A stretch of DNA of 64,000 bases from Cardinalis cardinalis (Eukaryota; Chordata; Aves; Passeriformes; Cardinalidae), in assembly GCA_014549065.1 (NCBI GenBank), contig JACDOX010000087.1, forward strand, positions 1,654,931 through 1,718,930, given 5' to 3'. The translations under genes were made by a program, and so were the position numbers. Positions 12,986 to 26,500 of this stretch are shown in pieces; the first letter of the stretch is position 1; every line of letters starts with the position of its first letter. The notes below the pieces were generated by a model, which had not been told where the DNA came from, did not search any database, and worked only from the letters and a program-made list of their open reading frames with translations.

Positions 12986-15900
12986 GAATGTGTGCTCAGG
13001 AGGGAGGGTTAGTGAGCCTGAGGCTCACCTCCTTGCAATTTGTGTGAGCAGCCAGAAAAAAAACTGAGCTGAGAGAGTTTATGAGTATTTCATCACATCC
13101 AAAATCAATGCCATGGAGCTCACTGATCCAAAGTGCTGCAGCAGAGGCAGCAAAAAGGAAATTCTTNCACATACAGCTTCACCCACCATCTTATTTCAGA
13201 CCCAACAGGCTGATCCCAGGTACACAACACTGCTCAGCCAGTGCAAGCCCACATTCCTCTCTGCTGTGCTGGCTCTTAGGTGGAGGCAAGTCACACCCCA
13301 CAGTAATAGCAAGGTGAACAACTGAATATTCAGCCTCCACTGAGGAGGTGGCTCCTAACAGGCTCTCCAGAGCTCTTCTGTCAGAGCCATCAACCTCATA
13401 CTGTTAAGTGTTGTCTGACACACAGACATGCCTTAGCCCAGGAGATAATCCTACAAAGTATAAAGCCAGCAGTTGTTCAACATGTCTGAAAGACTTGCAA
13501 AGGCGATTTAGGCTAATCCAACTAAATTAGGAACCCTCTGAAGCTGTCAGTTGCCTTCACTGGACAGTCAAAAAGAACCAGGTAAACAGGATGGAGATAT
13601 CCTGTGATGGGAACCTGCTGCCACCACTAAGATCTGCAATTGTTATCTCTCACAATTCCTTCCAGCCTTGTGCATTTGCCGTTCTTTGATCTGCTCACTG
13701 AGGATAATGGACAGCCCGGGATCCTGGCTGTTCACCTGCCTGCAGGCAGTGAAGCTGAGCTGCAGGAGCTGTCTGTGGCTGCACTCTCAAGGCCCTGGCC
13801 CTGAAGGTACACTCAGCTAAATGACATTTTGGACTGGGGTTCACATTTGAAGCCTACTCGTTCAGCAGCTTGCTCACTGCAGTCTCTGTGAAGAAANAAC
13901 ANAATAATCTTCCATTTCCTGAAAAANACAAATTTCAATGCTCACTTTATCTCAAACTGACCTAACACCATGCTTTATCTGCTATGGCACTTTTTGATAG
14001 CCTCTCTTACCACTTCTAGTGAAATGGGAAGTTTAATGAGTTCTAAAACCCCCAGAATATATGAGATTGTTTACACACAAGAAACTATCTGTGGCTCAGA
14101 AATGAAGCAGCAGTAATATAACAGATCTGCAGGGCACCTTCTCTGCTGTGCAAAAAGGGACTAGATACACATTGAACACTTTTAATGGAAGCCAAGAGCC
14201 TGGTTTTCCAGGAGCACGTACCCTTTCAACTTTAATCTGCCAGTCTCAGGCACAGGAATTCACACAAAAAGTACACTGAGCACTGTAGGTATTTCTGCAG
14301 TGAAAGAGCCTCAGAGCTTCAGTTTGGTTTTCTAGATGATCCTGTTATCCATTCTTTTAATGTTTGAACACATTTCCAGGGGAGCAACTCAGAACACTGC
14401 AAGGGTACCAACAGTGCAAGACAACACGTAATGAACAAAAAAACCCTGACTTTGAAGGGAGATCAGTGTTGCTACCACTCTTCCTAGTCAAGTAATTCCT
14501 TNATCCTCACGACAAGGTACTTCTGTTAATAGGAGCCTGCAAATTTTTAGTTGTTCCCCATTTTCATTCACAGGCAATGTCTTCCTCATAGCAGTTCATA
14601 TTTCCAGAGTTTATTCAGTTTATCCAGTTGCAAGTAACATTAAACCATAATTTTTTTATTATCTGCTCTTAATATTTTGATTTATTGGCATCAACACTGT
14701 AACAGTTAACACAGTCAGAAGCTTTCTGTGAGGAAAAGAATTGCCTGAAACTTTTTTCTTCTTCCATCAGATTTCATACTCAAAGGCCTGACTCCTACCT
14801 AGGACAGGTCAGCACAGCTCTATCAAAATTTCAGGAAATGCCACCAGTTCAGAGGAGTTAAGGATCCATCCTGGACACTTGTGTCAGGAAACCACAAGTG
14901 AGTTATTCTTTTCTCCATAGTGATGAAAACACACTTGAGAAGTATCTTTGCTTTCTTTTGCAGAAAATCTACATGTTCCTAAAAAAATCCTCAGGTATTT
15001 CTTCTGTTACTCTCACACGTGGTCCTGAGACCACAGAGTCAACTGGAGCCTCACCACTGACCACCACTTTCCAACCACATTACCACACTCAGCCNTGCTA
15101 ATCTTTTAACAACTTTTCAAGAGGAAGTACTAAATGAACAGTCCCCCTTCTCCTTTACAGGCTCCTACTGTTTTAATGTCCAAACACCTCCTAGCCTATA
15201 ATCTTCACCTTCCCAATTCNAGCACCACACAGCAAAGGTTTTGTTATCCCAGTATAGAAGGGTCACTGAGGCACAGAGAAATTAAGTTATTTATTGCAAG
15301 TTCCCTATAAAATCTTTGGAAGCACTTACAGACCTCAAGTCAGATGACGCTAAGAGCTCATCAAACAGGCTCACAGCAGCTACATAACTTGGAAAAGNCT
15401 AGGAGCAGCACTAGTTAAGGTTTAATACTTAAAAAAGCCCTCTTTCAATACCACCATAGGGAGCTTCCTTTCAACAAACAGCAAATCAAAGAATAAAATG
15501 CAAAGCTTCAATAATACAAAGAAGAGTGACTTTCAAAAATCAAGTTCAATTTAAGGCATTCATATCAGAAATCAGTGAGAGTTCTGGAGTTTCNACGTGT
15601 CATATGCAGTCACATGAAGGATTACTCCAGGGAATCTTATTTTAATTAAATAAAAAATCAATTCAATTCGTGGCAATATAGGCTTTTAATACTCAAATAG
15701 GGTGATATATGAATCTTGAATGAAGTAAAAAGACCCTGCCATCCCAGAAAAGAAAAAGTTAAAGAATTCACTTTTCNGAGCAGTTTAAACTCCAGTTTCC
15801 TGATGCACAGTTTAGACAACTGTTTCATTCCCAGCCTCTAGCCAGGTTCTGGGAACAACCCCCTTCTCCATGCCCAAATTACTCACACAGGGCCAGAGCA

Positions 15901-16353
15901 CAGTGCTGACGACTCCACAGTGACCCCAAGCAGCTTCCACTGGTTACCTGCATGTAAAGTTACTTAGACTTCAAAATTATTTTTTTCCACCTCTACAGTG
16001 GAAGTGCCCACCCATTCACTGCAGGGCTCAGAAATATGAATTCCTAAACACAAGATAATGTAAGAATGACTGATACAGAACAGCAGTCTTNCAAANTTTG
16101 CAGAAAACAGAAAGAATTACNGTGTGTTCTGAAAATACAGGAGAAAGGCAGAAGCACTCAGTGGCTGTTCCAAATGGAGGAACATGCGCTTAATGAGGCA
16201 GGAGTGCTGCAGAAACAAGTAATATGCGATCCCATAATTAAAGACTGCTTTGTAATATGTNTGCAGAAGGCTGCCACAAAGACTGCACAAACACCCCTTT
16301 TTCCTGTGTTTCCTGAAATGAGCCATTTGACTCAGCAACNTTAAAAGGTTCCT
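12986..16353. other. non-coding stretch, nothing firm
   Basis: No gene is recognised. A locally GC-richer patch at about 13680-13815 contains a minus-strand acceptor and donor pair around a short open frame, which is too short to support. The remainder is AT-rich with no repeats recognised. Confidence 0.5.
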
Positions 16354-16507
16354 TTAACAGCCTTTTTTGGTCTGTGATACATCATCTGATGTGACTGAGG
16401 TCGAGTGCATTAAGAATCTGTGTAACATTTTGTGCTGCAGCGTGACAAAAGAGGCACTGTCTGAGCGGCAAGGGCTGACCAGCACTCNATCTGTTTCTAC
16501 AGCCATA
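16354..16507 (-). CDS. candidate terminal exon, unknown protein
   Basis: On the minus strand a pyrimidine-rich tract ends in TTTACAG at 16508. It is followed by a frame that begins with an ATG at 16504-16506 and runs to a TAA at 16354-16356. The roughly 50-residue product is rich in Ser and Thr and contains LQHKMLHRFLMHS and ends near DDVSQTKKGC. Three or four CpG dinucleotides lie within about 100 bp of otherwise CpG-poor DNA, which would fit sequence under constraint. A second frame of the same segment is also open. No family is recognised and no donor or partner exon is proven, so chance is a real alternative. Confidence 0.2.
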
Positions 16508-18536
16508 CTGTAAACACTGTAAAAGTGTGTAGAACCTAGAATTCATTTTAAAACTTTTTAAGTAAATGGGGTGTTTAAATTCTGAATAAAAGATATAAAT
16601 ACAAAGTTCTTGGAGGCCTCCTAGACCATATATGAAAGAGCATGGCATCACAGAAACAGCACATTAATGACACTACCCACTCAAAAGGTCCATAGGCGAA
16701 AGCAAGGACACATAGTAGGGTTGTGTGCCTTACCAGAGGGACCTGCATTACAAGTAATAATGCCAAACTCATTCAAATCTGGCTTAGAAACCCCATTTTT
16801 TACTGATGTATTAACTTTTAATTAGTAGGCATAAGCATCACTCTAGTTCTAAATCATCCTTCCTTCGCAAGTGACATTATCTNCATTGTACTTGTATCTC
16901 GGTGAAGGAAGAATGCACTTTTTCTTTTATTAAAAGGGCTGANACTCAGTAACACAATTAATGAGTAGTTTTGAATGTTATCTTCTTTTGAAACCCTCTA
17001 TTCAGAATTGGAACACTGTAATTATAGGTGCTGAGCAAAGAGCTTGTCTAGGTACATTTCAAAATGCTACATATACAATTCATCTTAAGCTTTTTTTCAG
17101 ACCTGAGATTTTCAAACATTCAAGAAGCTTTCAAAATGGGGAGTTTGATTTCATAGGGACTGGTCACTCAAAGCAGGTACTCAGAAAACTGCCCAAATAG
17201 CCCTAAGATGGCCACTGTGGCAACAATTCTATGAGCAAAAAAAGGAAACTGGGCTCTGGCACAACAAGCTGTGATTCATGAAAACAGTCCCTCCANCACT
17301 TAAACAGCCCTGCTAACCTCCATAGGTCTTATCACACAACCACACAAAATCAAGATTTACCAAGCACAGGGCTTGGTATGGGATCCCATGCAACATTTCC
17401 ACCAACACTTTTTAGTTCTGGAATAATCTCTTTGACAGCCTTTTTTTTTGTTTGTTTGTTTGTTTCAAAAGATACAAGGAAAGCACTCATGAGCAGGCAA
17501 GTACAGCTGCAGCATTAAATAAATTAGAATACACTTGGCAAAATTCTAGACANTGTCTTGGTTTAAGATGGGGAAGGTGCAATGTTAACCTAACCACACA
17601 GGCAGAGGCCACTTGAAGTCATTATATTCAGGAGCCACATGGAGGAGAGCAGACTGTTTATAAGCTGCACAAGTTCAGGTTCTCAGTATTTGGGTGTGCA
17701 TGGATAGATGTGTTTGCATCTATTTGTCTATCTATATATACACACACACATACACTGAGTAACTATATATATTTTTTTTTAAGAAGGTAAGAATGGAAAG
17801 CAGGTGGAAAATGAAAGTTAACCAGGACACAAACATCTAAAGAGCAAACATTATTAAAAATTAAACATCCTATTCAGTTATAGTAGGTGTTAAAATTATT
17901 TTCTGAACACTGGTTTCTACAAGCACAAGACTGCCACTGAATGAGAATTACCCCATACACTCTGAGATGAAACCAAGAGCATCACTAATTTGAGCCTTCT
18001 GCTGTGTCAATTGATACAGGAAANGCATGCAGCCACAGATTTCTCTTTTTCTTTAATCCTGTAGCATAGTAACTCTGACAGCAAGTCCCTCTGCAGTGGC
18101 TGAAGTGCACACTATCTCAGGAAAAAGCCTNGTGCTGGCTGCCAACGACTAAATCAAGCTAATCAGCAATGTGCCGATGCATGCTGATGTTGACACTTCA
18201 AGGATCACAAAATATTCAGTTCTACTCTATTAATCCTTTAATGCTGGTTCCCATCAATCAAAAAGCCCACTCTAATTACAGGTTTCAAAAAGCACCAGTA
18301 AGATCATTACAGAGCAATGCAGAGGACAGCACAACAAGAAAAGGCCTTCAGATGCCAAATCCTTTCTCTGCAAAGCNTAGTGTCTGCAATTTCCTTCGAA
18401 GCATCAATGTCAAACCACAGGCAGAGCTACCTGCATGCTTCACAGAGTGTGGTAAGCCAACAAGCTGTAAGAGCACACTGTAAGCATAAATCACATCCCA
18501 GGTGCAGTACCAGTCCCTAAAGTTAGGTACATACAC
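16508..18536. other. non-coding stretch with simple repeats
   Basis: No gene is recognised. It contains a poly-T/TTTG repeat at 17441-17466 and a short mixed CTAT/TA/CA microsatellite near 17725-17775. Confidence 0.55.
17441..17466. repeat. TTTG microsatellite
   Basis: A run of T is followed by four GTTT units. It is simple sequence with no associated element recognised. Confidence 0.85.
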
Positions 18537-18661
18537 CTCACACCACAAGGGCTGAAAACTCTCCTGTTGGCTATCTGACACTTGCACCGAGGGCACAGCT
18601 CTACTGCTCAGTCTGTCTCCAGCAGCTCGCTCTGCTGAATAGAGCCCAGAAATCACGGGAG
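18537..18661 (-). other. splice-bounded open frame, possible exon
   Basis: On the minus strand an acceptor (GTTTTCTGCAG) precedes a frame open through to TGTGAG|GTGTATG, a non-consensus but usable GT donor. The frame encodes about 41 residues, including SGLYSAERAAGDRLSSRAV, and the segment keeps three CpGs. It would join in frame to the exon-like segment at 16507, but in the alternative frame of that segment. No protein family is recognised. Confidence 0.15.
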
Positions 18662-21600
18662 CTGCAGAAAACATGACTCTGCAGTCTCACTGCCCCCTTC
18701 TACACCTGAAGCTAATTNTTCTCTGCTATATACAGTGAGCTTGCAGTTCTTCAGAGAAGAATTCACTCTTCTTACTGCCAAGTCACATCATCCAATTTTC
18801 AGCTTCTATCTGAAAGCACTGTACTGGCTTTATGCTTTACACTTTCCCTCCCTTTCACCATTCTCCATTTACTGTGCAGCCTTTTGCAATCTCTCAGCAG
18901 ACAAATCAATTCCTACTATCATCCTTTCACCAGTCTTCTTGAGTAACATCAGTGAGACATGCAGTGGTTTTGGGGAGCGGGACACTTTTGGTAAAGACTA
19001 ACTGAGGCAGACACTCTCTAAGACATGCAGTCAAGGACCTCCAGAGTGACAAATTGTTTGAAAACTAAACAGAGCAAATAAATACAGGCTCTTCCGTCCA
19101 AGTGTTGGGATTTTTCTCACTTCCTCCCNTTATGTGTTAAGTGTGAGATCTTACCCAGACACACAGACCCNAGGAACACTGCAGAATTAATGGCCCCTGC
19201 ATAAAAACATGGAATACATCAGGAAGCACATGTGCTGTCAGCTAACCTTGATATGGGTCTTTACTCCACCTTATGTCAGTGCTTAAATCAGCTGTCTTTG
19301 GCTAGGATANTCAGTGCTCAAGCACCTGTCACCATCCACCTGGACAAGCTACAGTATTCCAAGACTTCTCCCTCAGCATTCCCTTCTCAGCAGATCGCTC
19401 TGCTCATTTTCCCCTGATTTCCCACTATCTTCAAGCAATCCTCAAGAACCTTTCCTCTACACCACTTAAATATTAGCAGTGCACTGCTACAAGGCCAGCT
19501 ACTTTTGTCCTTGTCAGCACTTTTTTCCTAGCGCTTCCAGAAATCCTGAGGCATATGTAAGCCAAGTGCTGTAATAGCCATGGGGAAATACCACCACCAT
19601 CCAACAGATAAAGCACAAGAACTCCATTATTTCTCTGCTTAGTCCTGACATCTCATCTCAGCTTTCCACCTCACAAAACTCAAGGTATAAGGACTCATAG
19701 CTCAATACAAAAACTGCTTTCCCCAGCAGCTGACTGCAACCAAGTTCTGCCATCCATGGTCCTCAGGCAGACATGGGATGTGCACACCAGAGAGGCAAAA
19801 TGTCTGTGCTAAAGCCCTACATGGCTGTAAATACCTCAGAGAGGACTCTTCTCTACTTGGCCACGGAAGAAAGGACATTCAACAGAGCAAATGACCATGC
19901 AGCAATGGGCAAAAATCAGTCAAGTCAAATGCACTCAGAGTTACAAACAAGGGTACACTGAGTTGATGATGCCTTTAGGGCTAGAACCTCCTTGGCAATG
20001 CCCCTAGCTCAAAGGCAAATATGCCAGCAATAATGGCAACTGAACCAAAGAACTGGATAATTCTGCCCTAAGGAGAGAACATCTGGTAAAGGCTGAAGCA
20101 AGAGCCAGAATGTGCTCAGTAAGAGAAAGCTTCAGCCCCCACTGTTACCTGCAGGTCTCTTGAGCACTGCAGACAGATCCTGTNAACACAGGCGAGTTCC
20201 TCTGCCAAGGCACAGAGAGGATGCCACCACAACAGCATGGCAGGTCTAACATGGCTGCAGCAGAACAGAGCGGAGCTGCAGGCAAGCACAACAATCAGAT
20301 GTTCAGCACACCTGAGCNGGCTGTGTGGGCACAGCCTGTGTGCTTTCTGTCACTCCCATTTGCTCAGGAAGTACTTGCCTTAAGGCAAGGCACAACTTCC
20401 CACTTCAGACCATAAATNAAATACCAACCGAGGTAAATGAGATGAGCAAAGAGAACACACCTCATCATCCCCATTGGGGAATTGTCCTTTTTTCACTTGT
20501 CCTTTTCTTGAAGAATAAGAGATGGGTAAATAAAAAAAACTCTGTGGGTGCTCAGGGTTTTCCTCACTTCCATATTTTATCTTTACAAGGAAACCATTCA
20601 CATCATCTTATACAGTGTTAACTCTAATGATATGAACTGACAGCTTTGTTTTCACCATTCACACCTGTCCAGGACACCAGTTCTGGTTACCAACCATCAC
20701 TTAAAATACTCATCCACATACTCTATCCCCATCTGTGAAATCATNTGAATTATTCAGTAAGCTGCTACAACAAGGATTTCTTTAAAGAAGACCTGCTTTA
20801 CATGGCATATAGGGAATACATTAAAGGATTTATTTTCCTGTCAGACTAGAAAATAAATTGATAAAATTACACTTGCTCTCCAATATAATGGCTGAGGTTA
20901 CACCAATTCTTTAGACTTCTTAGCTTTAGGGGAGGAATTTCTGAAAACATGTACAGACCACAGAATACAAATTCCAAAAAAAAAGTACACCTCCCAAAAA
21001 AAAATACACCTTCTAATATTCTGTGCCTTTTGAAAATGGTAACAGGACTAGATACACATAAAATATGACCCAGAACTGGGTCTTGTAAACCATATTCTTT
21101 CATCAAGCAAAATAGAAGCAATTTCTGCAACCAAGAAGGAAAAAAAGCTAAAATGTGCTGCTAAATTGTGTGAAGGATCTTTACCTTGCATGTACCAAGT
21201 TTGGATGAGCCACTGAGGAGTTACCATGCATACACAGAGATACAGATAGATACTATATATATATATATTATAGAAGAACCACAAGATACCCTTTCTGCTC
21301 CTCCCTTCCCAGATGCCTGGAAAATCCTTGTGGATTTTACAAGAGCAGAGACCACAACTGTCCAGCTAAACACACAGCAGCAACTTTTACCTGCACAAAG
21401 CACCCAGGAAGGCAGCCCAGCCCTCTCTTGGAGCAACAGCCTCTGAAGGAAAATAAAAGAGAGTTACCTAGACCTTGTGCCTAGATAATCCTGTAGTTAA
21501 ATAAACTTTTAACAGCACTCTGGTGGTGTGTAATGCTGGTAAGAATCATGCAGCTGTTGTGAAAAACTGTAAATTCAATCTGCTTTTCTTCTGCCATTTT

Positions 21601-23160
21601 ATGGATAATTCTATTCTTCTCTTCCACCTTACAAGAAAAATACTTCAGTTTTTCTTTGTAATACTTCACTAATTTTAAAGCAGCAATCTTTCATATTAAA
21701 AAAAGGTTGTACTGGTGATAGTTATCTAATTAAGATATTTAACACAACAAAAAACGTCACTGGATTTCATTCTCTCATTGCAAATACCTTACCATAAGTT
21801 TTCAGAGCCTTGTCCTTCTACTAAAGTAGAAGTTCCATACCAAGGAATCAGACNCTCAAATTACCTAATTTTGCAGGAAAGCACACANGTATGAATTATG
21901 CTTTACNATGGGAGGAAGATGAGCCTATAAATTCTACATGTAATTTCCAAAAGACAAATTANATTCACCATTAAACATTTAGACAACAGCTAAGGAAAAA
22001 TAATCAGAATAACTAAAGTTGATCACTCAAANTGCATGTTATAAGGAAAAATAAAGAATTTTCATATTATGTTCTATTCGACAACAACATAACCTTCAAT
22101 ATTGTTTTCCAGCAAAAAAGGCATAAAAAAGGCATAATTCTGTTTATTATTATTCTAAAAACCACATCTGTGCTTGCAAGTTTCCTTTTGACAAATTGCA
22201 CAATATACTCATTTTGTTGATGCCATGGGAAAACCAAAAATCAATACCTCAGTATTTTCCTGCTGTAATGGAGCAGGCTAATAAATAGAGCTGCCTTGGT
22301 AGCTGTCATAAAAATATNACCTCTTCTCTGTTATTCAGAATAGGCTTACTGCCCATTTACATATTGAAAACTTTCAGGCAAATACAAGAGGATGAATTTT
22401 TTGGTAAATCTAATTTTATCATGATTAATGAAACAACCATGGGAACACACTTTTTTCAATTATGTCTCGCCTGCAGATTAAAACAGGTAAAGTCTTGGAA
22501 AAATGAATGAGATTAAAACAGCAAAAAGCTTTCCATACTGAGTCAAGTCTCCTTTATCCTTCAGGTCACTTGATTTCCTTGACCAGACACTGAAACATTT
22601 GGAATTTCAAACTGTTTGCAAACAGTGTGCAAGTAGTTCAGGAGAAACAAAGAAAAAAGAAATTTAAATNTTTCTTCTAAATTCCAATAGTGAAAGCTTC
22701 CCATCCTTTTCAATGTTTGCTTATATTATTCCAGCCATCCTCATTATGATACATAAAATTAAAATTACTTTCTGCAACAATGCTATATGGTTACGTTTAA
22801 TGAAGATATTCACTAGTACTTGCTGCTGCAGAAAAAAGAACTCATATTACAAANTAAAATACTATTTCTGAAATTTGCCCGTCAGACACAAATATTTTCA
22901 ATTCCTCTCTAAATTATCTCCTGTGATAACACGACAACATTCCCAACCATTTCAGTTTTGTGCAAATCAGATGTAGATCTTTGTTTTCTAGTTTATATTC
23001 CATTCCTGGCAANTATTCTGCAGATCTCAAGTTTTCCTAATGGAAATCCCTCCCTTNCTTTACTTAAACATATCACAGTATTAAAAGGAGATTAATATCT
23101 CCATGTTCAATACATTACAAGAGTTTCCTTTGCAAATAGCAGCCTTCTGGGGAAAGGCAT
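18662..23160. other. non-coding stretch, nothing recognised
   Basis: The sequence is AT-rich, especially 21.5-23.1 kb, with a short TA run at about 21253-21270. No gene, LTR or LINE similarity was noticed. Confidence 0.55.
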
Positions 23161-23166
23161 TTTATT
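23161..23166 (-). terminator. possible poly(A) signal AATAAA
   Basis: TTTATT on the plus strand reads AATAAA on the minus strand, 232 nt downstream of the stop codon at 23398-23400. This would give a short 3' UTR for the candidate terminal exon. The hexamer is common in AT-rich DNA, so it is supporting and not decisive evidence. Confidence 0.3.
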
Positions 23167-23397
23167 CACTCCTTCTGTTCTTTTCACTTTGTTTTGNGGC
23201 CACTGAATTCACCATAAAGAGATGTTTGACAACTGTCATGCCCTCTATCCCAAAGGAATGTTTTGAAACTATAAAAGATGTCAGTACTCTGATTGGGATT
23301 TTTTTTTCCTATGAGAATTTTCAGTATATTACACAGTAGCATAATATAAAGGAAAATATCTCCATGCAGTACAATGGTAGGGTGGCAGAGATGGTCA

Positions 23398-23559
23398 TTA
23401 TGACTCCTTAACCCTCTTTTTCATGGCATCCCGACCAGGTTGGCGATAGATGAGGACAAAGCAGGGCACTCCACCCACACAGTGCAGCAGAAAGAACCAG
23501 ATATTCCTCAAACCAATCACTGAAGAGCTGGGAACCTGATCACAGTTTTCCTTCCCACT
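23398..23559 (-). CDS. candidate C-terminal exon of a membrane protein
   Basis: On the minus strand the tract TTATATTGCTTCTCATTTGAG forms an acceptor ending at 23560. A frame then stays open for about 53 codons to TAA at 23398-23400. The product starts SGKENCDQVPSSS, continues with a hydrophobic segment (IWFFLLHCVGGVPCFVLIY), and ends in a basic tail (RQPGRDAMKKRVKES). That fits a last transmembrane helix with a short cytosolic tail. CpGs are retained in the tail region, and a candidate AATAAA lies downstream. I do not recognise the family, and a 53-codon open frame is possible by chance (roughly 8% per frame). It may be the last coding exon of the gene starting in the CpG island at 56-57 kb, but intervening exons were not identified with confidence. 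Confidence 0.33.
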   Translation of the reverse strand, partial: SGKENCDQVPSSSVIGLRNIWFFLLHCVGGVPCFVLIYRQPGRDAMKKRVKES

Positions 23560-26500
23560 CTCAAATGAGAAGCAATATAAGGAAACATAAGATGTCTCTT
23601 AGAAGTGTATTTATCTTCTATTTTATACATTTAAGNGAAAATTTCTTTTATGTTCTGTGCTTTTCTGCAACACCCAGGGGTTTTGCTTCTATCATATGCT
23701 GTAGTCTCAGTGCTTGGGACAGCTGGGATATTCCTCTTAGTAGTCATTTCTTGATCCTTCCATCATTTTCCCATCAGCACAGCCACAATATGTTACAGCA
23801 TCCTTATNTCCACCTATCGCCAAGTCATCAAANTGATACTTCAAAAGGACACAGTTAAAGTATTTCAAAGGAACAACAGATGCTTGAAAAGATAAAATAA
23901 ACAGAAGTAGTGGCAGAATGCCACACCACCATTCCACCTCAAGGCCTTGGTGAGAAGCACATTGTGTTCTGCAGATTCCCTGGTTTTCAGCCACTCTTTA
24001 CATCTTAAAATGGTCTTCCCAGCACATAACTCTTTAAGAAGTTTGATTTCAGTTTAGGTGTAATTTCAGAGCAATTACAAAATGTACCAGTACAGACTGT
24101 TTCAACTCTCAATTCCCAAAAATGACCGACACTGATGTTTGCCTGGCCTTGTCCCCATACGTGCAGCACCAAAACTAAATGAAAAATAAAAATTATTTTA
24201 AAAAAACCAGGGCAGTGCTACTGCAACATAATCTACGTTGGCACCTACATGACCTCAAAAGTTGGGTCTGGAACACAACCAAAGTAACTCCCCAACTTTA
24301 GAGACCTTACCANAACTGTACCCAGCTACCTCACTGCCACCAAGTCACTCTGGCAGCAAAATACACCAGCAGAGAGTCCTTGTGACAGAATCCAAGGTGG
24401 CTACTCTGATCACAGGGACCAGGAACACATTGGACTTCCCAGCAGCTCTACAGCTGCAGCAGCGCAATGTTTGTTCACCACCTAATTGTCTTCCCCTCTC
24501 CACTTACATCATTTACATGCCCACTTCTTGGTCTTGGACAACATCAGGGATCTTTGCACCACAGAGCAAAGTAGGTATATACGATCACCCACATGGAGTT
24601 CATTTACAAAACAAGGACTAAACCTGTCTTTCCAGCACCCAGGTGCAATTCAGTGTCCTACTTCAGAGAGCAGAGCTCCAAGACTTGTTTTTATTCTTTC
24701 ACAGAACTCCGCTCTATCAAAAATATAGTTCTCTCTCTTAAAACACATATACCATCAAATAGCATGTGTTCTTGTTCTATTTGACTTGCAAAATCCCAAA
24801 TCCAGTTTTACAACTGATTTTAAATGCATCTGCCATCCAGTGGGCAACATCTGCTGCATACTGTGGAGTTCTGCTTCCACNGTACAGGAAGGGAGCCTGT
24901 CATTGCTGATGCCAGCTTTGGAACTGGGATGGTTTTTGATTAGAAGGGTGGTCTTGGCCAGCACACACCCACGTGGCATGTGCACAAGTAAAACTAGCAG
25001 TGGCAGGGCAAAGCAAAGCCCAGCAACAGCCCAGTCATGCACACAATTCCCANTAGCTGTCCCTGCAAACCTGACTTATCCAGCTCCCACTGCCACAAAA
25101 ACAATGATAAGGGGATTAAATCACAGATGTCTCACTGCCTTTCTCTCCCCACCCTTAAAATGCAACTATCAGACTGGTCTGATTTACATTTTTTTTAAAA
25201 AGCATCCTTGTCTGCCAGCATATACTGTGTCTGGTGATGTCAACAATTTCAGGCAAGTCCGTGATGCAAGATCATGAGGAACTCAATGCAGTGCTGGAAG
25301 TGGAAAGTGTTCCCCTTTCAAATGCAGATAAAATATCAACTGTTTTANACTAATATAAATTTAATCAGACCCTGCAACAGGTTAAAACATTGNAACATCA
25401 TAAATGTCCCCTTTAGACATTATAAAGTCCATCATAAAGTGTCCACAGCTGTCTGGCATATTTAGGCTACTGTGCATCATTTATTACTCTTTGACCTCTC
25501 TTGTCAGGAGCATCCAGCCATGTGCTGTGTTTCTCAGCCTNTGAAATGCCAGGACTATTCAAAAGGATTGGACTAAAAGACCAATCCTGTGGGAAGGAAG
25601 GGACTGGAATAGGGAGGCGACATAGCAAGGAAACCCAATCAAATAAACAAAACAGTCCATAGAGGAAAAGGTAAAAAATTTCAATGCAGAAGGGAAACAG
25701 CTACTGCAGGTCCTCTAATAAGGAATTATTTCAGTAGAAAGATGCACCACAAAGGTTAATTTGAGAGAATGGGTATGGTACAGTGCAGTGAGCAGCTGGT
25801 AGGACATCATACCTCATTACCCACCAAGGCTAACACAGANGCCTCACACCTGGTCCTCAGTCATCTGGAGCAGAGTTCACAGTTCTGCAATTAACACTGG
25901 AGCTGCTCCAGCCCACTCCTTAGTAAGTACCAGCAGCCAAAGTTCTACATGGTCAGCCCTTCTGACAGCAAGACCAGCTCAGGGGAGAATCCACCTTCCA
26001 CAGCCCTTGAAAGGCAAATGTCCTTCTCAAAGGGAAGGACAGGTGCAGGCTGGGGACAACAGAGAGCAGATACTTTACTGATGTGTGGGGACNGCAGGGC
26101 ACAGCTGTGACTCTGGATGAATCAGGGTTCAGCTCTCCCCCATCCTTGTCCTAGTCTGATGTCCAGAACAACATCTTGCCACAAGTAATTATGCTGCCNA
26201 GCCCAGGCAGCCTGCCTTGCAGCACACACACACAGCTTCTGCTAAACACTTTTATAGCAAGGACACGTAGCTCCAGCATCCCTTAAGCCACAGGAAAACT
26301 TAAGTCCCAATTTCAAGAATCACATTGAAACATTTCTCAGCCTTGCTGCAACTCCACAGACTCCACTTGACAACTCTCAGCACACACTAAGATTTCCACA
26401 TAGCTGAATTTAGAAAGAGAAAGCTCTGTTTTAGGAGCTAAACTTCTTCAAGTTCAGTAAGAAAAACAGTAAATAGATACATACCCTGGGACATATCAGA

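Noticed and set aside
23737..23994. Minus-strand frame with a hydrophobic stretch just upstream of the 23.4 kb exon
   Set aside because: It has a good acceptor but no usable donor, ends in a stop and contains N codons. It is more likely chance.
24786..25277. Longest open frame on the plus strand outside the CpG island (163 codons)
   Set aside because: It has two N codons, no domain or compositional signature and no splice or promoter context. Frames of this size are expected occasionally in 64 kb over six frames.
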